Shown: piece after piece, positions 58,550 through 64,000 of the stretch | How the letters are laid out: every line of letters begins with the position of its first letter | How positions within the stretch are numbered: position 1 is the stretch's first letter | DNA from: a virus | IMG/VR virus record: IMGVR_UViG_3300044675_005584 | Span: 1-64,000 of that record | Length of the DNA stretch: 64,000 nt | Strand: one strand, 5' to 3' | Position numbers and translations under genes: made by a program | Notes under the pieces: generated by a model | The model's input: only the letters and a program-made list of their open reading frames with translations | Databases searched by the model: none | Told to the model about the DNA's origin: nothing

Positions 58550-58690
58550 ATGGACACATCTTTCGTTTGGTTATATGAAGCACTGGGAACTATGGCATTG
58601 GCCTTTGTGGTAATTGGCATAGTCGCAACAGTAATACACTACTTAGAACAGGAAACACCATGGCAACCCGAGAAGAAAAACAAGCACTGA
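58550..58690 (+). CDS. 46-aa membrane protein
   Basis: ATG with AGGAG upstream. One transmembrane helix (LGTMALAFVVIGIVATVIHYL) and a charged C-terminus (QETPWQPEKKNKH). Overlaps the next gene's start by 31 nt. Function unknown. Confidence 0.55.
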   Translation: MDTSFVWLYEALGTMALAFVVIGIVATVIHYLEQETPWQPEKKNKH

Positions 58691-59799
58691 TCGACACACT
58701 GAAATTCACACCAAGAACCTACAAGATATCCCTGTGGGGCTATGGTGGCGAACGAGTAATGGGCACAGTAAGTCGCGAATCTTGGGATTACTGTATGGCC
58801 AATCAAGTTGACTTGATGGATGTTGCCTGGAGCGATGAAGATACTGTGCAATATGACATGGGGCTTGATCTTGATCGTTTGCCATTCCACCCTGGTAACT
58901 GGTACGAGTGCGACAATCTTGCACACTCCAATGGAGCAAGCAAGGACGCTGGTACACTTCATATTACCGATGAAAACGGAGACACTGTATTTGAACAATC
59001 ACTGGACAGTTTAGATGGTTCTAGCGATGATAGTCCACAATGGGAATGTGGTGATGAAGTCTGGATAGGACAAGAACCTGAAGGCTCTGTGGTGTTTGTG
59101 GGATCCAGCAACGAAAAGGGCACTTTCTTTGAAGGTGACATACCGCTTCGAGCACCGTTTGATATTACCAAACTGACCTTGATCTATGAAGAAATTGACG
59201 GCGAAGCCATGGTCAATAGTGCAACGTATGATGGCGAAGACATTGATAACTGGGGAGGCAGCACCGACGGTAAAAGTTCTGACATGAACATGTATCTGGT
59301 CAAGGCCGATAACGAATGGGATAGATACGAGCCCGAAGACAAAGACTGGGGTCATCCTGAATACGGAACAGGCCCAAGCACCTGGGAAAAGTCTGAGACA
59401 TTCAAGTTCAAGAAACACAAACCCACTATTCCAGGTTATTACAGTTGTACATGGAGCCACTACGGTACAACCTATGGTACAGCCTACTGGGATGGCAAAC
59501 AGTTTGGCGAATGGGAATACGGCAAGTTTAATCCAATCACTGGAGAAGTCATTAGCTGGTCGGGTTATAATTGGAATACTGGTTCGTGGGCAAATCGACC
59601 ACCTGAGCCAGTGGAATTAGTATGTGAAAATAAAACATGTGGATGGGCAGGCAAAAATGAAGATCGTCGAGAAGACGATAACTACGATAGCCATTGCCCC
59701 AAATGCGATGGCACAGAGTTTAACTGGATTGACTATGATCCTGATACCAAAGAGGGTCGTGCCAATCGCAAGCAGTATGTAAAAATAACAGGAGAATAA
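58660..59799 (+). CDS. Acidic hypothetical protein with C-terminal zinc ribbon
   Basis: 379 aa, rich in Asp, Gly, Trp and Tyr. Two-thirds beta-rich (SLWGYGGERVMGTVSRESWDYC; DWGHPEYGTGPSTWEKSETFKFKKH; TIPGYYSCTWSHYGTTYGTAYWDGKQF). Near the end CENKTCGWAG...HCPKCDG is a four-Cys zinc ribbon. Not a named family. One base separates it from the BI-1 gene. Confidence 0.65.
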   Translation: MATREEKQALIDTLKFTPRTYKISLWGYGGERVMGTVSRESWDYCMANQVDLMDVAWSDEDTVQYDMGLDLDRLPFHPGNWYECDNLAHSNGASKDAGTLHITDENGDTVFEQSLDSLDGSSDDSPQWECGDEVWIGQEPEGSVVFVGSSNEKGTFFEGDIPLRAPFDITKLTLIYEEIDGEAMVNSATYDGEDIDNWGGSTDGKSSDMNMYLVKADNEWDRYEPEDKDWGHPEYGTGPSTWEKSETFKFKKHKPTIPGYYSCTWSHYGTTYGTAYWDGKQFGEWEYGKFNPITGEVISWSGYNWNTGSWANRPPEPVELVCENKTCGWAGKNEDRREDDNYDSHCPKCDGTEFNWIDYDPDTKEGRANRKQYVKITGE

Positions 59800-59800
59800 A

Positions 59801-60475
59801 ATGGAAAATGTAATTTATCGCAGTGCCGAGGCTGTGAATTCAGCCATGCTGAGAGTGTACAATCAAATGTGCATGGCTGTAATAGTATCGGGAATCGTAT
59901 CTATGGCAGTGAGTAGCAGTCCAGCTCTAATGCAGTTCTTGTTTACAGGCGTGATGAAGTGGATAGTGATTTTTGCACCACTAGGCATGTCCTTGTTGTT
60001 GGGATTCAAGATACGAGACATGGCGCCTGACATGGCTAGACTCATGCTGTATCTGTTTGCGGCCTTGATGGGTGTGAGCTTTAGCATGATCTTTGTGGTG
60101 TTTGGCTTGGGATCTATTGTGAGTGCGTTTATGGGTGCGGCTGTGTTGTTTGGCACCATGACCATGTACGGATATTTTACCAAACGCAGTCTTGAAAGTG
60201 TAGGACAGTTCATGTTTATCGGCTTGATTGCAATTATCATTGCGTCAGTCGTGAACATCTTTATTGGGTCAACTGCTATGACCATGATGATTTCAGCCTT
60301 GGCCATTATTATATTCCTTGGACTCACTGCCTACGACACACAACAGATCCGTGAAATGGTCAGTGTGGAAAATCCTGAAGGCAATGCCGAGATAGCGGGT
60401 GCCTTGACCTTGTACATGGATTTCATCAACCTGTTCTTGAACCTGTTACAACTGTTTGGCGACAAAAAAGAATGA
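59801..60475 (+). CDS. Bax inhibitor-1/YccA-family membrane protein
   Basis: 224 aa with about seven transmembrane helices. NSAMLRVYNQMCMAVIVSGIVSM at the start, GYFTKRSL in the middle and FLGLTAYDTQQIREM near the end are typical of the bacterial BI-1 (YbhL/YccA) family. In E. coli YccA inhibits the FtsH protease; other members conduct calcium or protons. A phage copy may protect phage or envelope proteins or delay host death. Overlaps the next gene by ATGA. Confidence 0.88.
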   Translation: MENVIYRSAEAVNSAMLRVYNQMCMAVIVSGIVSMAVSSSPALMQFLFTGVMKWIVIFAPLGMSLLLGFKIRDMAPDMARLMLYLFAALMGVSFSMIFVVFGLGSIVSAFMGAAVLFGTMTMYGYFTKRSLESVGQFMFIGLIAIIIASVVNIFIGSTAMTMMISALAIIIFLGLTAYDTQQIREMVSVENPEGNAEIAGALTLYMDFINLFLNLLQLFGDKKE

Positions 60476-61110
60476 CCGACTTCTGGAAATATTTTGAACA
60501 AGAAGCCGAGCCTCGACTGGATAAACGAGCCAAGACATTTAGACAGATATTTGAATACCTGGACCAGCAGGCAGGTCCAATCCTGATCATTGAAACCGGA
60601 GTGGCCAGACAACCTGATAACTGGGCTGGCGACGGACAGAGTACTGTCATGTTTGATCGTTATGTGACAGCCCGTGGTCCTGACAGTCATGTGCATGCTG
60701 TGGATATCAGCACAGATTCTGTCGCAGCTTGCCGTGCTATGGTTGGCGATCAAACCACAGTTCATTTACAAGACAGCGTGAAGTTTTTAGATAATTTGGC
60801 AAGAAATGCCGACGGCCCAAGTCCTAATTTGGTTTATCTGGACAGTTATGATCTTGATTGGGACTACTGGTTTGCCAGTGCCGCACACTGTATCAAAGAG
60901 TTTGCCGCAATCACTCCTTTACTAAATCCAGACACATTGTTGGTAGTAGATGACAGTCCACCAGTGACACATATTTTGGAATCTGGAGAGCGCACACTTA
61001 TTGCCCCTGGCAAGATTGCTGGTAAAGGTCGTTTGTTGGCCGAGTATGCTGACCAAATTGGTGTAGCACCTTATTTCGCACAATATCAAGCAGGATGGAT
61101 TGGATTATGA
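60472..61110 (+). CDS. Class I SAM-dependent methyltransferase-like protein
   Basis: 212 aa. LIIETGVARQPDNWAGDGQSTVMFDRYV (motif I-like), HVHAVDIS (acidic strand 2), VYLDSYDLDWDYW and TLLVVDDSPP form the Methyltransf_24-like Rossmann pattern. Target unknown. The stop overlaps the next ATG. Confidence 0.7.
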   Translation: MTDFWKYFEQEAEPRLDKRAKTFRQIFEYLDQQAGPILIIETGVARQPDNWAGDGQSTVMFDRYVTARGPDSHVHAVDISTDSVAACRAMVGDQTTVHLQDSVKFLDNLARNADGPSPNLVYLDSYDLDWDYWFASAAHCIKEFAAITPLLNPDTLLVVDDSPPVTHILESGERTLIAPGKIAGKGRLLAEYADQIGVAPYFAQYQAGWIGL

Positions 61111-61331
61111 ACCCTATTGTATTACTAACAAATGGTGTCAATGATTTATGGATCTGGACCTACGGTATCATAGCCGGATGGGGTGTGACCATGACCGTGG
61201 TCATAGCAATCATAACATTTTGTATCATTAGACTGTATCGGGTAGAAGCCAGGCTTGCTACACTAGAAAATAGATTGGTACAGGCCGAACGAGATTTTAA
61301 CCTAACGGTGAACAATTGGAAGAACAAGTAA
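61107..61331 (+). CDS. Small membrane protein with coiled coil
   Basis: 74 aa from the ATG overlapping the methyltransferase stop. One N-terminal transmembrane helix (WTYGIIAGWGVTMTVVIAIITFCII) then a coiled coil (VEARLATLENRLVQAERDFNLTVNNW). Overlaps the next gene by 16 nt. Confidence 0.65.
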   Translation: MNPIVLLTNGVNDLWIWTYGIIAGWGVTMTVVIAIITFCIIRLYRVEARLATLENRLVQAERDFNLTVNNWKNK

Positions 61332-61876
61332 ATCAGTGTTCAGTATGCAGTTGTGAGCACACCGAAGACGAAGGTGGTATAGACGGATACTTTGGCATGT
61401 TGCCTGTGAGTTTTTGTCCCACCTGCTTCAGTTGCATGTGTGATATGGCTGCACAGTATCTGGACATTGGGCCAGACGGAGAATCAAATCCTGAACATGA
61501 CAACCTGATAGCACACCTGCGCGGTGTGCGTCATGTGGTCATAAACAGCGAGCATGGTGGATTCAGCGTTAGTAGAGCCGCTGAGTTGGCTTACCTGAGC
61601 CGCACAGGGACTGCCTACACTTTTCAAGATCGAGAGGATCGTGCCGCAACCTTGAGCAAAGGTCAATATATCATGGTAAATGATCAGTACTGGAATGGTA
61701 GCACCATCAAAAGGGATGATCCAGTACTGGTCGATATTGTGAGAGAAATGGGCGAAGAGGCCGATGGCGATTATGCTCGACTCAAGGTAGTACAACTGCC
61801 TGCCAATGTGGATTGGACTATTGAAGAATACGATGGCCGGGAATGGGTGGCTGAACGGCACAGGACCTGGACATAA
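61316..61876 (+). CDS. Cys-rich hypothetical protein
   Basis: 186 aa, TTG start inside the preceding gene. N-terminal CSVCSCEH and CPTCFSCMCD clusters likely bind zinc; the rest (HVVINSEHGGFSVSRAAELAYLSRTG...) is a small alpha/beta domain. Function unknown. Confidence 0.6.
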   Translation: MEEQVNQCSVCSCEHTEDEGGIDGYFGMLPVSFCPTCFSCMCDMAAQYLDIGPDGESNPEHDNLIAHLRGVRHVVINSEHGGFSVSRAAELAYLSRTGTAYTFQDREDRAATLSKGQYIMVNDQYWNGSTIKRDDPVLVDIVREMGEEADGDYARLKVVQLPANVDWTIEEYDGREWVAERHRTWT

Positions 61877-61892
61877 AAACGGTAAATACGAT

Positions 61893-63425
61893 ATGATATT
61901 TGGATTCACAATTTTGGCCACAGCATTGTTATTGAGCTTGGTGGCAGCTTATTATAGCATCATGGGACTTACGGCCATTTTTGCTGCGGCCACCATACCT
62001 GTGATCATCATGGGTGCCAGTTTAGAACTGGGCAAAATAGTTGCCACAGTGTGGTTGCACAATAACTGGCAACGTGCCAGCTGGCTGTTTAAAACCTATC
62101 TGATCCCGGCTGTGTTCTTTTTGATGATGCTGACCAGCATGGGCATCTATGGCTTCTTGTCAAAAGCACACAGTGATCAAAGCCTGGTGTCAGGAGATGT
62201 CACTGCCAAGATTGCCATATATGATGAAAAGATCAAGATTGAACGGGAGAATATAGATGCTGATCGCAAACAACTCAAACAAATGGACGAGGCTGTGGAC
62301 CAAGTTATGGCACGTTCAACTTCGGAAGAAGGGGCAAGTAGATCCAGTGCTATTCGCCGAAGCCAGCAGAAAGAACGTGCTCGCCTGCTTGCGGACATTA
62401 CAACATCTCAACAAAAGATCACTGCTCTCAACCAGGAGCGAGCACCGATTGCCGCGGAAGTTAGGAAAGTTGAAGCTGAAGTTGGTCCTATAAAATACAT
62501 CGCGGCCTTGTTGTATGGTGATAACCCTGATGCCAATGTGCTGGAAAAGGCTGTGCGATTTGTTATTATAATGATTGTGTTAGTGTTTGATCCGTTAGCC
62601 TTGTGCCTGATCCTGGCTGCTAACAAACAGTTTGAATGGGCACGACGTGGCACAGGCGGTTGGGTGCATGATGAAAAAACACAAGATGATGATAAAAAAG
62701 TAGCAGAATGGTTCGACCATGCCCGAGAACGAGCAAAATTTTGGGATAAACAGCAACAAGAGCCACCACCAGGTCCAGAGCCATTTAAATCAGGACCATT
62801 TGTGAGTGGTACATTTCAACAGGCCAAATACGAACAAGATGACGGACCATTGACTGACAATCAAGTTGAACAGATCCAAGCGACAGCTACGGAAGAATTG
62901 CCCAAGGGTGAGTTGCTTGCCAAAGAGGAATTGTTTCCAGAACCCACTGTTGCAGAAACTTTACCTGAGCCGGCATTGCCCCAGCCCACAGTTGATCTAG
63001 TGGTCAATGCCGGTAGTGACTATGTAGAAGTCAACGGCAAACGGGTACATCACAAGTCATTTGACATACACAGCCAAAATGCAGGTCATGCTGTTGAGCG
63101 ACATGCCGCTGCCCGCCTCCAAGCCGACAACGAGCTTGCCGGCACAGCTTCAACTACAGGATTTGGCATAGTCTTTCCAGATGTACCCAACAAAGGCGAC
63201 ACTTTTCTTAGAGTGGATCGGTTACCTACCATGTTATACAAATACAACGGACGAGACTGGATTGAAATAGACAAAGAAATCAGTACAAGTTATGTGTATG
63301 AAGATTCCTATATTGATCATCTCATCACTCGTATCAGCAGTGGCGAGTATGATCCTGATCTTTTGAGTGACATGGAACGTGAAGCAATCGCTCAACGATT
63401 ACGAACAAATCCACCAACGGTGTAA
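61893..63425 (+). CDS. Multi-pass membrane protein with coiled coil
   Basis: 510 aa from ATG at 61893. Three N-terminal transmembrane helices (residues 1-95), a long coiled coil (about 105-195: AIYDEKIKIERENIDADRKQLKQMDEAVDQ...), a fourth helix (FVIIMIVLVFDPLALCLILAAN near 225-245) and a soluble, acidic/Pro-rich C-terminal region. Not a named family, but the membrane/coiled-coil/membrane plan suggests an inner-membrane sensor or lysis regulator. A GGTAAATA box precedes the ATG by only 4 nt. Confidence 0.65.
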   Translation: MIFGFTILATALLLSLVAAYYSIMGLTAIFAAATIPVIIMGASLELGKIVATVWLHNNWQRASWLFKTYLIPAVFFLMMLTSMGIYGFLSKAHSDQSLVSGDVTAKIAIYDEKIKIERENIDADRKQLKQMDEAVDQVMARSTSEEGASRSSAIRRSQQKERARLLADITTSQQKITALNQERAPIAAEVRKVEAEVGPIKYIAALLYGDNPDANVLEKAVRFVIIMIVLVFDPLALCLILAANKQFEWARRGTGGWVHDEKTQDDDKKVAEWFDHARERAKFWDKQQQEPPPGPEPFKSGPFVSGTFQQAKYEQDDGPLTDNQVEQIQATATEELPKGELLAKEELFPEPTVAETLPEPALPQPTVDLVVNAGSDYVEVNGKRVHHKSFDIHSQNAGHAVERHAAARLQADNELAGTASTTGFGIVFPDVPNKGDTFLRVDRLPTMLYKYNGRDWIEIDKEISTSYVYEDSYIDHLITRISSGEYDPDLLSDMEREAIAQRLRTNPPTV

Positions 63426-63426
63426 C

Positions 63427-64000
63427 ATGTCAGAAATCAATACCTGTAATTTTTGTACCAAAACAAAAGATCAAGTATTAAAATTAATTGTAGGTGATGA
63501 TGCTGCCATTTGTAATGAATGCGTAAATCTCTGTAGCACCTTGTTGGTTGATACCAAAAAGTCACGACGCAACAAAGGCAGTCAGCTAAAAGTCCCAGAT
63601 CCGCGAGCAGTATGCGACTATCTTGATCAGCATGTGGTTGGACAACGTGATGCCAAACAAGTGATAAGTGTGGCTATAGTGAATCATTACAAACGTATCA
63701 GCAATCCTGATCCTGATATTGAAATACAAAAAGCCAATATCTTGATGCTGGGGCCAACCGGCACTGGCAAGACCTTGATGGCTCGCACTGTGGCAAGATA
63801 CTTGAATGTGCCTTTTGTGATAGCAGATGCTACCACATTAACAGAAGCTGGTTATGTAGGTGATGATGTCGAAAGTCTTATTTCTAGATTGTACATCGCA
63901 GCCAATGGCGATGTTGAACAGTGTGAACGTGGTATTGTATTTCTAGATGAAATTGATAAAATTTCTAGAAAAAGCGAAAGCAGTACAGTAAGCCGTGATG
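63427..64000 (+). CDS. clpX: ClpX ATP-dependent unfoldase (partial, cut by window end)
   Basis: 191 residues visible; bacterial ClpX is about 420. N-terminal zinc-binding domain with Cys7, Cys10, Cys29, Cys32 (CNFC...CNEC) as in host ClpX. AAA+ module: VVGQRDAKQVISVAIVNHYKR, Walker A GPTGTGKT (109-116), DATTLTEAGYVGDDVE with pore-loop GYVG (142-145), Walker B VFLDEID (171-177), KISRKSESSTVSRD. It could redirect host ClpP, or remodel complexes alone. Starts 1 nt after the upstream stop. The IGF loop that binds ClpP would lie beyond the window. Confidence 0.93.
   Translation, partial: MSEINTCNFCTKTKDQVLKLIVGDDAAICNECVNLCSTLLVDTKKSRRNKGSQLKVPDPRAVCDYLDQHVVGQRDAKQVISVAIVNHYKRISNPDPDIEIQKANILMLGPTGTGKTLMARTVARYLNVPFVIADATTLTEAGYVGDDVESLISRLYIAANGDVEQCERGIVFLDEIDKISRKSESSTVSRD

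Noticed and set aside
1-64000. Prophage or temperate lifestyle, tRNA genes, CRISPR arrays
   Set aside because: No integrase, repressor, attachment site, tRNA cloverleaf or regular direct repeats were seen; intergenic gaps are too short for most of these.

Overview
This window is part of the genome of a lytic T4-like myovirus (Caudoviricetes), probably a marine or freshwater phage of a Gram-negative bacterium. The evidence is the co-occurrence of a contractile tail sheath and tube, a gp4-like head-completion nuclease, small and large terminase subunits, gp32, UvsX, UvsW, a gp61-type primase, a gp41-type helicase, a gp62-like clamp-loader subunit, NrdA/NrdB/glutaredoxin and a gp30-type DNA ligase. 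Late genes are preceded by T4-late-like TAAATA boxes and early-looking genes by sigma70-type promoters. Almost all genes are on the + strand, tightly packed and often overlapping as ATGA. I see no tRNA, integrase, CRISPR array or rRNA, and the host cannot be named from the sequence. Portal, major capsid, DNA polymerase gp43, sliding clamp and most baseplate genes are not here, so the window is only part of the genome. No stretch longer than 300 bases lacks a gene.

Layout. 1-12.2 kb: tail and head module with an unusually large sheath (1220 aa, with a CBM5/12-like segment), tube, tube-like protein, gp4-like nuclease, small terminase, and a run of proteins whose N-termini resemble T4 capsid-targeting sequences, ending in an exported SNase-like nuclease. 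12.2-20 kb: GIY-YIG homing endonuclease, two radical SAM proteins, an SGNH hydrolase, the large terminase and a 786-aa virion-like protein. 20-32.5 kb: replication and recombination (gp32, UvsX, UvsY-like, AAA+ ATPase, UvsW, gp62-like, a miniature DnaE-palm-like protein), interrupted by an AT-rich island with a 2OG-Fe(II) oxygenase. 32.5-45.3 kb: one reverse-strand gene, structural protein, primase, helicase, more candidate packaged proteins (including a fusion of a pol-beta-type nucleotidyltransferase with a ligase-like KWDG domain), then iscU-iscA and an MGME1-like nuclease. 45.3-51.7 kb: nucleotide reduction operon nrdA / HNH endonuclease / methyltransferase / class V aminotransferase / nrdB / glutaredoxin. 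51.7-54.2 kb: PAAR spike tip and two structural proteins. 54.3-64 kb: a lipoprotein with an FG-GAP/VCBS propeller, small membrane proteins behind near-identical strong promoters, DNA ligase, a Bax-inhibitor-1-family membrane protein, methyltransferase, membrane proteins and a ClpX cut by the window end.

How it fits together. Early promoters (TTGACC-17-TATAAT) feed host-interaction and replication genes. gp32, UvsX, UvsY-like and UvsW support recombination-dependent replication; primase, helicase and gp62-like protein belong to the replisome; NrdA/NrdB/Grx supply dNTPs. Late TAAATA boxes drive virion genes. The most unusual content is the set of proteins apparently addressed to the capsid interior, the DnaE-derived mini-protein, and host-physiology genes (IscU/IscA, class V aminotransferase, paired radical SAM enzymes, BI-1 protein, ClpX, surface lipoprotein).
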